A program made the translations under genes and the position numbers. From positions 25,868 to 89,867 of the forward strand of contig JAJACV010000054.1 of NCBI GenBank assembly GCA_022601335.1: 64,000 bases of DNA, given 5' to 3'. Shown here piece by piece: positions 26,679 to 36,011 of this stretch. Below the pieces are notes generated by a model that saw nothing but the letters and a program-made list of their open reading frames with translations, did no database searches and was not told the origin of the DNA. Numbering within the stretch: position 1 is the stretch's first letter; every line of letters begins with the position of its first letter. The DNA is from Chlamydiota bacterium. Its GTDB lineage: Bacteria > Chlamydiota > Chlamydiia > Chlamydiales > JAAZZY01.

Positions 26679-27806
26679 TTAGTTTTTAACTAAGATCGCG
26701 CCAAAAAAACCATCCATTTCAGCATACTTATTTTTCGTTTTAATAACTTCACCATCAAGCTTTAAAGATAAGTTTTTTTCAAAGTAATCAACTTGTTTTT
26801 CATTCTCTTCTTGAAAAAGACTGCATGTTGCATAAACCAAACGACCCTGAGGTTTTAAATAGCTCATAGCTTCTTTCACAATCATACGTTGTGTTTCAAT
26901 AAGGTTTTCAAGCATCTCCTTAGAAAATTTCCATTTCAAATCAGGATTTCTTCGGTAGGTTCCAGAACCACTACAAGGAGCATCAACAAGAACCCAATCC
27001 ATATTTCCTTTTAAAGAATTTATCTGAGGATCATTTGGAGAAAGAATCTGAGCATTTTGAATGCCGGCTCTCTTTAATCTCTTTTTAGCTTGTATCAGGA
27101 TTCCTTCACGAATATCGTGTAAATAGAGAACGCCTTGGTTTTTCATACGAGGAGCAATAGCGAGACTCTTGCCACCAGACCCTGCACAATAGTCCAAAAC
27201 TTTTTGTCTGGGTTCTGCAGAAACAAGCTCAGCAATTAGCTGACTTGCCTCATCTTGCATTTCAAAAAAACCCTCTTTGAAGGCGTCGAGCTGGAAAAGA
27301 GAGGTCCTTTTTAAGACTCTAATAGCATAAGGGGCCGTACTAGCAGCCTCCATCTCAATTTCTGATTTAAAACGCTCTATAAAATCTTCTCGAGATATTT
27401 TAAGTGCATTGGCTCGCAAAGTAATCGGAGCTCTATCATTACTCATCAAAGCGAGTTTTTCAGCTTCAGCGGCGCCATAACTTTGCACCCAATAGTCTAT
27501 GAGAACTTTAGGAAAACTGGTTCGTATATGAAGAGGTAAATCAGGATTTTTAATAGCTTCTGCGAGGTCTAATTTTTGATAAACCTCATACCGACTCTCC
27601 CAATCTTTTTTATGGGGAATAAAGTAGTCAAAGAGTCCACTCCAACGCACAAGGTGATAGACGATTTCAGCAATTTTTTTGCGGTCTTTTGATCCCAAAG
27701 CTTTATGTTGCCTGAAATATCTTGCAATCGTTAAATCCAAGGGGCCTCGATCAGTCTTGAAGATTGCGAAAAGTTGAAAGAGATGGTATTGTCTAAATGG
27801 AAGCAT
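26679..27806 (-). CDS. RsmB/NOL1/NOP2/Sun-family RNA cytosine-C5 methyltransferase
   Basis: 375 aa. An N-terminal helical domain with NusB-like character (about residues 1-80) is followed by the Rossmann methyltransferase: SAM motif KVLDYCAGSGGKSLAIA (about residue 200), DAPCSGSGTYRRNPDLKW with the motif IV Cys, and LVYATCSLFQEENEKQ with the catalytic TCS Cys. Methylates cytosine C5 in rRNA or tRNA; RsmB (16S C967) is the most likely target. The gene is divergent from lnt, with only 25 bp between the starts. Confidence 0.85.
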   Translation of the reverse strand: MLPFRQYHLFQLFAIFKTDRGPLDLTIARYFRQHKALGSKDRKKIAEIVYHLVRWSGLFDYFIPHKKDWESRYEVYQKLDLAEAIKNPDLPLHIRTSFPKVLIDYWVQSYGAAEAEKLALMSNDRAPITLRANALKISREDFIERFKSEIEMEAASTAPYAIRVLKRTSLFQLDAFKEGFFEMQDEASQLIAELVSAEPRQKVLDYCAGSGGKSLAIAPRMKNQGVLYLHDIREGILIQAKKRLKRAGIQNAQILSPNDPQINSLKGNMDWVLVDAPCSGSGTYRRNPDLKWKFSKEMLENLIETQRMIVKEAMSYLKPQGRLVYATCSLFQEENEKQVDYFEKNLSLKLDGEVIKTKNKYAEMDGFFGAILVKN

Positions 27807-27831
27807 AAATTATAAAGTAATTTTTTTATTG

Positions 27832-29526
27832 ATGAGCTCTTTGATATCCAACTATTTTAAACAAAAAAGCAGATTATTCATAGCGTTAACTCTATTGATT
27901 TCATGGGCGATTGTCGCTTTTGGGCAACCGGCTAGGAGCTCTTTTTTAGGCATACTCTCTAGCGTTTTAGGGCTGGCACTATTTTGGAGAGTTTGTTTGA
28001 ATTTTTCAGAGAGAAAACAGCAGTTTTATCTTTCTTTTATCTGGTTTATGGCAGTTGAATCTATCCATTTATCTTGGATGACAGCTACTGAGTATCAAGG
28101 AAATTATATATATATTGTCTATCTTATTGTTCTTGCAGCTCTTAGTGCTCAATTTGGACTTTTAACCTTATTTATCTGTAAAAAGCCTTTCAAGTTTTCT
28201 TTAACAACTCTTTTTTTCTTATCTGGCTTTTGGGTCCTTATGGAATGGATCCGTCTTTTTTTAATGAGCGGATTTCCTTTTAACCCAATAGGACTTTCTC
28301 TATCTTCAACAAATACAGGAATGCAGTGGGCTTCTATTGGGGGGATCTACTTTCTTTCATTTTGGGTCGTTCTGACCAATTTATTTTTTCTCAAATGCCT
28401 TCTCAATTCCAGTAAATTATCCAATTGGATTACTTTTTCTTTGATTGCTCTAACGCCGTATTTATATGGTTTTAGTCAATTGAGTATACAAGGCTCTAAA
28501 ATAAAAAAAGAAACACAGTATGTTAATGCTTTGCTCGTTCAAACAGCACTATCTCCTGAAAAAAAAACAGGAATGAAAGGGTACGATAGAATGCTGCCAC
28601 CGCTAGATCAATGGGGAGCGATTTTTACTTATTTAGCTCCTTATCGCTCTAGTCCTATAGATTTAATTGTCTTTCCAGAAAGAACGGTTCCCTTCGCAGA
28701 TACAACAGAACTCTATCCTATCGAATACGTGGAAAGATTAATACGTATCTCATTTGGAGAAAAGGCCTTAACTCATTTAAATAATAAAGCTGAGGAAAGA
28801 GAAATTGTCGATAATCTTTTTATATCACAGTTTCTGGCAGATTATTTTAAAGCACAAATTATTGTGGGTCTTGAAACCCTTGTAGAAGAAACTGAAGACG
28901 ACTATGTAGCCTTTGCCTCAGCTTTTAGCTTTAGACCTTACCGTGAGCCAGAAGCTTATCATAAGCGTATTCTTTTACCCATTGTTGAATATCTACCCTT
29001 TAAATGGTGTGAAGATCTTGCTAAAAAATACCACATCTTTGGCTGGTATCAAAGAGGCCGCGAACCCAAAATATTTGAAGGGGATTTAAGGGTAGCTCCG
29101 TCCATCTGTATAGAGGAGCTCTATGGTTCGCTTATGAGAAAAAACCGCCTTTTAGGCGGTCAACTCTTTGTGAATATTACAAATGATGTGTGGTTCCCTG
29201 ATTCCTTGCTTCCAAAGCAACACTATGACCATGGGAGAATCAGAGCTGTTGAAAATGGAACTCCTGTACTGAGATCATGTAATACGGGTGTGACTGTAGC
29301 TCTGGATGCTTTAGGAAGGGAAGTTGAAAATTTTCATACACATTTGAAAACCTCTCAGTGGAAACAAGGGGCCCTGCATGTTCAAGTACCTCGGCACCAC
29401 TTCAAAACTCTTTACCTTTATGTGGGAAATTATTTGATTATAGGACTCTCAGTTATCTCTGTAATACTCAATCTTTTTTTTAACCAAGTCTTTATTTTTA
29501 AGAAATATAGCTCTTTTAATTCTTAG
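27832..29526 (+). CDS. lnt: Apolipoprotein N-acyltransferase
   Basis: 564 aa from the ATG at 27832 (a TTG one codon earlier is the alternative). About six N-terminal membrane helices, a nitrilase-like periplasmic domain and a last helix (NYLIIGLSVISVILNLFF). The catalytic triad is visible: Glu in VFPERTVPF, Lys in HKRILLPIVEYLPF and Cys in APSICIEELYG. It adds the third acyl chain to lipoproteins. Precedes the lpxC-fabZ-lpxA-fmt genes as CT534 does, but with the AAA+ gene inserted in between. Confidence 0.92.
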   Translation: MSSLISNYFKQKSRLFIALTLLISWAIVAFGQPARSSFLGILSSVLGLALFWRVCLNFSERKQQFYLSFIWFMAVESIHLSWMTATEYQGNYIYIVYLIVLAALSAQFGLLTLFICKKPFKFSLTTLFFLSGFWVLMEWIRLFLMSGFPFNPIGLSLSSTNTGMQWASIGGIYFLSFWVVLTNLFFLKCLLNSSKLSNWITFSLIALTPYLYGFSQLSIQGSKIKKETQYVNALLVQTALSPEKKTGMKGYDRMLPPLDQWGAIFTYLAPYRSSPIDLIVFPERTVPFADTTELYPIEYVERLIRISFGEKALTHLNNKAEEREIVDNLFISQFLADYFKAQIIVGLETLVEETEDDYVAFASAFSFRPYREPEAYHKRILLPIVEYLPFKWCEDLAKKYHIFGWYQRGREPKIFEGDLRVAPSICIEELYGSLMRKNRLLGGQLFVNITNDVWFPDSLLPKQHYDHGRIRAVENGTPVLRSCNTGVTVALDALGREVENFHTHLKTSQWKQGALHVQVPRHHFKTLYLYVGNYLIIGLSVISVILNLFFNQVFIFKKYSSFNS

Positions 29527-29596
29527 TCTATTTCTTTATCATATTTTAACAATTCTACTCTATATTAAGAGAATATTTAAGGAATAGGAGTATTAG

Positions 29597-31360
29597 ATGA
29601 CAAATATATTCAGAATAGGTGGTGGTTTAACATCATTAGCTGGAGCGGCTTATATGGCAGGAACAGCGGGTGTTGGATTTACACCAGTAGGTTTGGCTGC
29701 AGCAGGAGCTATGGCTGTGAATGGTGTCGGTGTAAAGAGTCTTGGACTCTCAGCTCTTGCTATGGCAACCTATAGCGGACATTGGCTTTACAACGGGGGG
29801 TTAGGAGATCTACTTGGAAGTCTTATCGGCAAGACTGTCTCTGAGGCTGGTAAAGTATTATCTGAAAGCTTTTCTAAAGGGGCCGAAGAGACAATCAAGA
29901 GTTTTGATTTCAAAAAAATAAGCGATACTTACTATGAAGAAATTATAAAAGTTGTTATCGAACTTGTTGATAAGGTCTCTAAAGAATCAGCAGACGTTCC
30001 CATTAACTTCGCTAAAAAAATAGCTAAGGATTCGATTATTAGAGTGGGTCCTTGGATTGTTTTAGGGACCGTGATTAGTGTGGGGACTCCTCTTGGACTA
30101 TATTATGGATATAAACGATTAGTTCATAATATTGGTAAGCCAAAATTGGCTCAAGAATGCAAAAGTAATAATTTTTTTGACAGGGCAACTGAACTTGCAA
30201 CGAATACAGTGAGTTTTGGATATTCTTCTGCCAAAACCTATTTTAAATGGTCTTATTTGAGCTCAATAACTACCTTTGTATCTGCGACGCTTATAGGAAT
30301 TGCTAGCGAGATTTCATCATTAGCGCCAGACTATTCCTTTAAGGCAGATTGGACTCAACCGTTAATTCAGGATACATTAGGTGCTTGGGTGAATTATTTT
30401 GAGTCTTTTACTGAGAAGCCTCTAATATTCCCGACTGATAAATCTTCTCGAAACCTATTGAGCTATGACAACGTCTATGCTGGAACTACTGCTATAGGTG
30501 CAGCAGCAGTTGCTTTCAATGCTGCTAAGGGAATTTATAGTTATATTAGTTCCAATTGGGGCGTTTTACGCTCTAAACCTATTTTCAATACAGAAGTTAA
30601 AGAAAGTATTGACGATGTTATTTCAGCCACAAAATATATTAAAAGAAATGGTGGATTTTATCAGAATATGATTCTCTACGGTCCTGGTGGAACAGGAAAG
30701 ACCATGATTTCTAAGTATATCGCTAGGAATTCAGGAATGAATTATATGATGATGTCAGGAGGAGATTTAGCTCAGTATATTAAGCGAGGTGAGCACGTCA
30801 CTGAACTTACAAAGCTTTTTGAAAAAGCTAAAAATTCATCAGGTGACACTATCATCTTTATCGATGAAGCTGAATCTCTTTGCCGTGACAGGAATAAGAT
30901 GCAGCGCGATGAACTTTTTGAATTATTAAACTCATTCCTCAATCAGACAGGGGAACCAAGTAAAAAAATAATGTTGATCTTAGCTACTAACATGCTAGAA
31001 GATATTGATGAAGCTGTCTTATCTAGAATGGATCATAAAGTTCATGTTAAGCCTCCAGAATTTCAAGAGAGAAAACAAATCCTTGCTATGTATGCAACTC
31101 ACTTTTTTACAAAGTCAGAGCGCCTTAGATTTTTTGACGAACAAAAGCTAGATGCCATGAGTCTGTCTACAGATGGATTTACTGGAAGGGCTTTATTTAA
31201 AATGTTAAATACAATTTCTACAAAGCAAAAATGCACACGAAACAATACCTTAACCCAGCAAATGATCAACACTGTTGTTAACCGATTTGTAAGACAAGAG
31301 CAGGAAGTGAGGCTTCTCAGAATTGAGAAGGAAAAGGGACGTGTGGTGCAACCTGGGTAA
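29597..31360 (+). CDS. Membrane-associated AAA+ ATPase with ATAD3-like ATPase domain
   Basis: 587 aa. The N-terminal 330 residues are Gly/Ala-rich with several possible membrane segments (about 7-45, 147-170 VGPWIVLGTVISVGTPLGLYYGY, 222-238, 298-315) and a helical middle (about 75-145). The C-terminal AAA+ domain has Walker A GPGGTGKT (362-369), Walker B IIFIDEAE (419-426), sensor-1 LILATN and an Arg-finger-like SRMD. The run MNYMMMSGGDLA, the LNSFLNQTGEPSKKIMLILATN stretch and the VHVKPPEFQER stretch read like the ATAD3 family of mitochondrial inner-membrane ATPases. GGAG precedes the ATG; a strong terminator follows. Substrate unknown. Inserted between lnt and lpxC. Confidence 0.72.
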   Translation: MTNIFRIGGGLTSLAGAAYMAGTAGVGFTPVGLAAAGAMAVNGVGVKSLGLSALAMATYSGHWLYNGGLGDLLGSLIGKTVSEAGKVLSESFSKGAEETIKSFDFKKISDTYYEEIIKVVIELVDKVSKESADVPINFAKKIAKDSIIRVGPWIVLGTVISVGTPLGLYYGYKRLVHNIGKPKLAQECKSNNFFDRATELATNTVSFGYSSAKTYFKWSYLSSITTFVSATLIGIASEISSLAPDYSFKADWTQPLIQDTLGAWVNYFESFTEKPLIFPTDKSSRNLLSYDNVYAGTTAIGAAAVAFNAAKGIYSYISSNWGVLRSKPIFNTEVKESIDDVISATKYIKRNGGFYQNMILYGPGGTGKTMISKYIARNSGMNYMMMSGGDLAQYIKRGEHVTELTKLFEKAKNSSGDTIIFIDEAESLCRDRNKMQRDELFELLNSFLNQTGEPSKKIMLILATNMLEDIDEAVLSRMDHKVHVKPPEFQERKQILAMYATHFFTKSERLRFFDEQKLDAMSLSTDGFTGRALFKMLNTISTKQKCTRNNTLTQQMINTVVNRFVRQEQEVRLLRIEKEKGRVVQPG

Positions 31361-31390
31361 TTTTTAGAAAGATCATTAATTATTAATTAC

Positions 31391-31420
31391 AAGGCGCTTT
31401 TTTAAAGCGCCTTTATTATT
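31391..31420 (+). terminator. Rho-independent terminator after the AAA+ gene
   Basis: A perfect 10-bp stem, AAGGCGCTTT (31391-31400) with AAAGCGCCTT (31404-31413), a 3-nt loop and a T-rich tail. It lies 30 bp after the AAA+ stop codon and separates that gene from lpxC. Confidence 0.9.
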
Positions 31421-31553
31421 TAAAAAATAAATTACAAAAACGGACATATTTCTTCTCTATGATCTATGTAGAGACTTAAATCCATTGATTAAAATTGTTT
31501 TCTAGCATATAACTTAATCGATTCTAACAAACCATCTACTGTTGTCCAACTGT

Positions 31554-32450
31554 ATGCCAGAGACTGTGCCCCGTGTTGCGGAAAAACCCATTATTGGTGA
31601 GCGATGCCAGAATACTCTTAGTGTAAAAAGAACCTTTACAGGGGTGGGCATTCATACAGGTCATCAAGTGAACCTGACTTTTTGTCCAGCTGCACCTGGA
31701 ACAGGGATTGTTTTTCAAAGAGTAGACCTGCCCTCTAAACCAATGATTCCTGCAACTGTGGACTACGTTCTAGATGCTTCTTCTCGAAATACAACCATTG
31801 GCATTGATGCAGTCAAAGTTCATACTATTGAACATGTGCTTGCAGCCTTAAGTGCTTACCAAATAGATAACCTCGTTATTCAAGTAGATGGCCCAGAGCC
31901 CCCTGTGGGAGATGGAAGCTCCTCTGTTTTTGTGAAAATGATTGAAGACGCAGGTGTGGAGCCTCAAACTACGCTAAGGTCTATTTTTAAAATTAGAGAG
32001 CCCATTTTTTATTCTAAAAATAATATCCATATTGTGGCCCTTCCTGCCGATGAATTAAAAATAAGCTATACACTTCATTATCCTCAGATTTCCTCAATAG
32101 GCTCACAGTATCATTCAATAGTGGTCTCCTCAGATTCTTTTAAAAAAGAACTTTCTGAATGTCGAACTTTTGCTCTTTACCGCGAGCTTAAAATGTTAAT
32201 GGATGCGGGCCTTATTAAAGGCGGAAGCTTAGATAATGCTGTTGTTGTGCATGAAGAGGCCATCTTTAGCAATGGGGGACTCAAATTTGCAAATGAAATG
32301 GTCCGTCACAAAATTTTAGATATGCTAGGAGATTTATCTCTTGTGGGGTTTTCACTACAAGCTCATATTATTTCCATTTGTTCAGGGCATGCAACGAATG
32401 TTGCTTTTGCTAAAAAATTACTTAAAAACATTACTATGGAGAATATTTAA
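31554..32450 (+). CDS. lpxC: UDP-3-O-acyl-N-acetylglucosamine deacetylase
   Basis: 298 aa from the ATG at 31554; a TTG at 31542 would add four residues and neither has a clear ribosome binding site. Zinc ligands are in place: His in VHTIEHVLAAL, and His/Asp in VRHKILDMLGDL; the later SGHATN is the general-acid His. The first committed step of lipid A synthesis. Its stop overlaps the fabZ ATG (TAATG), giving the chain lpxC-fabZ-lpxA-fmt conserved in Chlamydia (CT533-CT530). Confidence 0.95.
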   Translation: MPETVPRVAEKPIIGERCQNTLSVKRTFTGVGIHTGHQVNLTFCPAAPGTGIVFQRVDLPSKPMIPATVDYVLDASSRNTTIGIDAVKVHTIEHVLAALSAYQIDNLVIQVDGPEPPVGDGSSSVFVKMIEDAGVEPQTTLRSIFKIREPIFYSKNNIHIVALPADELKISYTLHYPQISSIGSQYHSIVVSSDSFKKELSECRTFALYRELKMLMDAGLIKGGSLDNAVVVHEEAIFSNGGLKFANEMVRHKILDMLGDLSLVGFSLQAHIISICSGHATNVAFAKKLLKNITMENI

Positions 32451-32923
32451 TGGACGTTTCATTAAATAACCCTTCGACCAAAACATTAATCGGTATCAAG
32501 GAAATTTTGGATATACTTCCGCACCGTTATCCTTTTTTGCTTGTCGATAAGGTGGTTTCAATAGATTTGGAAAAGAACATAATAGTAGCTCAAAAAAATG
32601 TTACTTTTAATGAAGAGTTTTTCCAAGGCCACTTTCCTGGAGCACCGATTATGCCAGGAGTGCTTCTTTTAGAAGCCTTAGCTCAAACAGGCGGTATTTT
32701 GGTTCATCAAAAGGGTTTTACAAATAAAAGTGCTGTGATTCTGAATGTGAATCAGGCCAAATTTAGAAGTCCTGTTAAACCTGGAGATATTTTGCTTCTT
32801 CATGCTGAAGGCCTCCACGTCTCAGCTAGAGGAGGGCGTATTAAAGGAAGAGCTATGATCGGTGATAAAGTAGCAGTTGAAGCAGAACTGGGCTTTGCCC
32901 TTCGTGATAAAAATCAAATTTAA
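32450..32923 (+). CDS. fabZ: (3R)-hydroxyacyl-ACP dehydratase FabZ
   Basis: 157 aa. Hot-dog fold with [13 protein letters not shown] (catalytic His) and [26 protein letters not shown] (catalytic Glu on the central helix). Dehydrates hydroxyacyl-ACP in fatty-acid elongation, the same pool that feeds LpxA and LpxD. One-base overlap with lpxC. Confidence 0.96.
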   Translation: MDVSLNNPSTKTLIGIKEILDILPHRYPFLLVDKVVSIDLEKNIIVAQKNVTFNEEFFQGHFPGAPIMPGVLLLEALAQTGGILVHQKGFTNKSAVILNVNQAKFRSPVKPGDILLLHAEGLHVSARGGRIKGRAMIGDKVAVEAELGFALRDKNQI

Positions 32924-32936
32924 CCCCATAGATTCA

Positions 32937-33728
32937 ATGACAAAGATACACCCTACTGCCATAATCGAAGATGGTGCTCAAATTGGGCAAGATGTTGAAA
33001 TTGAGCCTTATGCGATTATTAAAAAAAATGTAGTGCTTCATGATAAAGTGATAGTTAAATCTCATGCTTATATTGAAGGATATACCACAATAGGTGAAGG
33101 AACCATTATTTGGCCCTCTGCAAGTATTGGGACCCAAACGCAAGACCTTAAATACAATGGTGAGAGAACATACGTAAATATAGGAAAAAACTGCCACGTT
33201 AGAGAGTTTGTTACCATTAATTCATCCACTCAAAAAGATTCTGTAGTCGAGATAGGGGACAACTGTCTTCTTATGGCTTATTGTCACATTGCTCATAATA
33301 GCCGAATTGGTAGCCATGTAGTCATGAGTAATTGCGCCACTCTGGCCGGGCACGTTACAATAGGTGATTATGCTATTATAGGTGGTTTTGCTCCTATTCA
33401 CCAAAATGTAAGAATTGGTGATTACGCCATGATTGGCGGCATGAGCCGAGTCGGACACGATATACCCCCGTACACTATTGGAGGAGGTATTCCTTTCAAA
33501 GTGGGAGGGATCAATATTGTAGGCTTAAAAAGAAATGGTATTCCCCTAGAAGCGCGAAATGCCCTGAGCCGAGCTTTTAAAATCTTTTATCGCTCTGACT
33601 TAAAGTTAAGTGATGCTCTTGAGGAAGCTAATAAAAATTGCGAACCTATCCCTGAAATTCAAAAATGGCTAGAGTTTTGTAAAGAGCCTTCTTCCAGAGG
33701 AATTATGGGATTTCAATCCCTGACGTAG
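32937..33728 (+). CDS. lpxA: UDP-N-acetylglucosamine O-acyltransferase
   Basis: 263 aa from the ATG at 32937 (MTKIHPTAIIEDGAQIG), 13 bp after fabZ; an in-frame ATG inside fabZ (32877) is not credible. Left-handed beta-helix hexapeptide repeats run to about residue 190 (IGQDVEIEPYAIIKKNVVLHD..., AHNSRIGSHVVMSNCATLAGHVTIGDYA with the catalytic-His region CHIAHN), then a helical C-terminal domain. First step of lipid A synthesis. Confidence 0.95.
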   Translation: MTKIHPTAIIEDGAQIGQDVEIEPYAIIKKNVVLHDKVIVKSHAYIEGYTTIGEGTIIWPSASIGTQTQDLKYNGERTYVNIGKNCHVREFVTINSSTQKDSVVEIGDNCLLMAYCHIAHNSRIGSHVVMSNCATLAGHVTIGDYAIIGGFAPIHQNVRIGDYAMIGGMSRVGHDIPPYTIGGGIPFKVGGINIVGLKRNGIPLEARNALSRAFKIFYRSDLKLSDALEEANKNCEPIPEIQKWLEFCKEPSSRGIMGFQSLT

Positions 33729-33729
33729 T

Positions 33730-34689
33730 ATGAAGGTTGTATTTTTTGGAACACCTAAATTCTCTGCAGAGATCTTTGAAAGCCTTGTAGAAAAGGGTGT
33801 TGATATCACGGCAGTTGTGACTCAGCCAGATAAATTGCAGGGGAGGCATTTAAAGCTTCAAGAATCTGCTGTAAAAAAAGCTGCAAAAACTCTTCTGCCA
33901 AATATTCCACTTTTGCAACCAGAAAAGATTTCTAATGAATCTTTTGTTCATAGCCTCACACAAATTGAAGCAGATCTTTATGTAGTCGTTGCTTTTGGTC
34001 AAATATTTCCAAAAGTGCTTCTTGATATGCCTCCTAAGGGATGTGTGAATGTGCACACAAGTTTACTACCAAAGTATAGAGGTGCAGCTCCTATTCAACG
34101 TTGCATTATAAATGGTGAAACCGAAACAGGCTGTACTATTATGTACATGGCAGAGAAATGCGATGCTGGAGATATACTCGCTATGAAAAAGCTAAATATT
34201 GCTCCATCTATGAATGCAGGAGAGCTTTCAATAGCTCTTTGTGAGCTGTCTAAAGATCTGCTTTATTCAACCTTATTGAAAGTGGCAGATGATAAGGTAA
34301 AACCTGTTCCTCAAGATCACTCTCAAAAAACGTTTGCTAAAAAAGTAAATCCTGCTGATGCTGAAATAAAATGGGATCTTTCTGCTGAGGATCTTTATAA
34401 TCTCTATAGAGGAGTGACGCCTAAGCCTGGAGCTTGGTGCACAGCAATTATTAAGGGAAATAAAAGACGACTTAAGCTTATTGACATAGAGAAGTCGCCT
34501 TTAAGTGGAAAAAAGGGTGAGATAATTGAATACGGCCCAGATAAGATTGTTATAGCCTGCAAAGAACACTCCCTCTCCCTAAAAGTACTTCAGGTAGAGG
34601 GAAAAAAAGCGCTTCAAGCTCACTCTTTTGTGAGAGGTTGCAATTTGAACGAAATTTCATTCTCTACTTCAGAGTCTTCATTACCTTGA
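33730..34689 (+). CDS. fmt: Methionyl-tRNA formyltransferase
   Basis: 319 aa. N-terminal formyltransferase domain: VVFFGTPKFSAEIFESL, VVAFGQIFPKVLLDMP and VNVHTSLLPKYRGAAPIQRCIINGETETG (formyl-THF and catalytic Asn/His/Asp region), then the C-terminal beta-barrel (FAKKVNPADAEIKWDLSAEDLYNLYRGVTPKPGAW). Formylates initiator Met-tRNA. One base after lpxA. Its 3' end overlaps the convergent glycosyltransferase gene by 70 bp. Confidence 0.96.
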   Translation: MKVVFFGTPKFSAEIFESLVEKGVDITAVVTQPDKLQGRHLKLQESAVKKAAKTLLPNIPLLQPEKISNESFVHSLTQIEADLYVVVAFGQIFPKVLLDMPPKGCVNVHTSLLPKYRGAAPIQRCIINGETETGCTIMYMAEKCDAGDILAMKKLNIAPSMNAGELSIALCELSKDLLYSTLLKVADDKVKPVPQDHSQKTFAKKVNPADAEIKWDLSAEDLYNLYRGVTPKPGAWCTAIIKGNKRRLKLIDIEKSPLSGKKGEIIEYGPDKIVIACKEHSLSLKVLQVEGKKALQAHSFVRGCNLNEISFSTSESSLP

Positions 34690-35960
34690 ATATGGGCTTC
34701 GATGGGCTTTGTTATCCAATTCAAGTCAAAAGCCTCTATCACTTGGTTAACATTTCCTCTCGGAGGCATATGGTGCCCTGCTGTCGAAACAATCCCTAAT
34801 TTAGAATCAATGGCATAGTAGTTATGGCCTGAAAATTCACTAATGAGTTGATAATCCATCGCAAAGGCCCCATCTGGAAAAAGCTCTAAGACCAGGGAGT
34901 TGTCAGGTAAAAAATAGGAGTGAGTTAGACCATTTCCATGAGCCCCAATAAGAATATCAGAGTTCCGTATAATTTGAAGTTGTTGTGCAAATGTAAGTTT
35001 TTCAAACCATACAGGTTGGATTTTATGGTTAGGGAATTTTTTTTCAAGAGTGCTTAGGAACACTTTTTCAAAATCAGGGTCTAAATAACGTCTGTTTTTT
35101 CGTCTAATATAGGTAATTGTAGGCTTGCGGTTTGCGTGATCATAAGTCTTTAATTGAGACCACACTTTATCTCTAAATTCTTTTAAGTAACTACTTTCAA
35201 TTAGATTTGCATGAGAAATAGCCATTTTATTGAAAATTTGAACTTCTTTTTGATTATGACAAGCTTGTCTATCAACAACTACGGCATGTTCAAATTGAAC
35301 CAAATTTTTGCTAGACAATTCTTTAAACTGATCTTTATTTAGGATTTTGACGTGAGGTATGAGCGATTCAAGAATTTGCTTGTTTATTTCGTTAACTCCT
35401 TCCCAATGGTTGATATCTGGAAAAATGACACAAGAAATAGAAGGTGTTTTTAAACCTTTATGAGCAGACCAAGCAAGTAGGAATTCTTCTAAAAAATGGA
35501 AGTAATGTGGTTGCAAACTCTTCATTTCGTCAGAAGATGCAAGTATAACGGTTGTTCCTGGAATTTTATAGGATGTGCCAGTCCATTTTTCAAATTTTTC
35601 GTTTGTAAAAGGATGTACATCGTAGTTATAATTGCCCTCTCCAAAAAAGTTTAAATCTTCATTTTTAAAGGCATTATTATTTGAGCAGTTAACTAAAAAG
35701 TGACTGGAATTAAAATAAAGGTTTGAAAAACTATGAACTCCATCACCACCAAATCGGCTTAGGTCAGTAGGAGAAAAATCGGCCGATTTAAGTTGGGCTT
35801 GAAATGTGGGAAGTTCAAAGGAGGTTGGCTTTAGAGCTCTCCTTTTCTTATTTAGGGGTGTAATTTTATATATAGATATCAGAAGAATGAAAAGGACTGC
35901 CGCAATAGATAAAAGTAACTTTATTTTTTTTAAATCTGTTTTATTTGATTTTGTTGTCAT
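34620..35960 (-). CDS. Glycosyltransferase family 61-type protein, membrane-anchored
   Basis: 446 aa from the ATG at 35960, preferred because AAGGAA lies seven bases upstream; an upstream reading to 36011 exists. A short basic N-terminus and one membrane helix (LLLSIAAVLFILLISIY, about residues 14-30) give type II topology. The C-terminal domain has the GT61 (DUF563) motifs TYIRRKNRRYL and IGAHGNGLTHSYFLP followed by DNSLVLELFP. GT61 enzymes move xylose, GlcNAc or related sugars; the substrate here cannot be told. It occupies the place between fmt and rplC where C. trachomatis carries CT529 (Cap1). Confidence 0.72.
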   Translation of the reverse strand: MTTKSNKTDLKKIKLLLSIAAVLFILLISIYKITPLNKKRRALKPTSFELPTFQAQLKSADFSPTDLSRFGGDGVHSFSNLYFNSSHFLVNCSNNNAFKNEDLNFFGEGNYNYDVHPFTNEKFEKWTGTSYKIPGTTVILASSDEMKSLQPHYFHFLEEFLLAWSAHKGLKTPSISCVIFPDINHWEGVNEINKQILESLIPHVKILNKDQFKELSSKNLVQFEHAVVVDRQACHNQKEVQIFNKMAISHANLIESSYLKEFRDKVWSQLKTYDHANRKPTITYIRRKNRRYLDPDFEKVFLSTLEKKFPNHKIQPVWFEKLTFAQQLQIIRNSDILIGAHGNGLTHSYFLPDNSLVLELFPDGAFAMDYQLISEFSGHNYYAIDSKLGIVSTAGHHMPPRGNVNQVIEAFDLNWITKPIEAHIQGNEDSEVENEISFKLQPLTKE

Positions 35961-36011
35961 CTGATTTCCTTCGCTAATTTTAAAAGTATTCTCAGACATC
36001 GTAATGATCAA

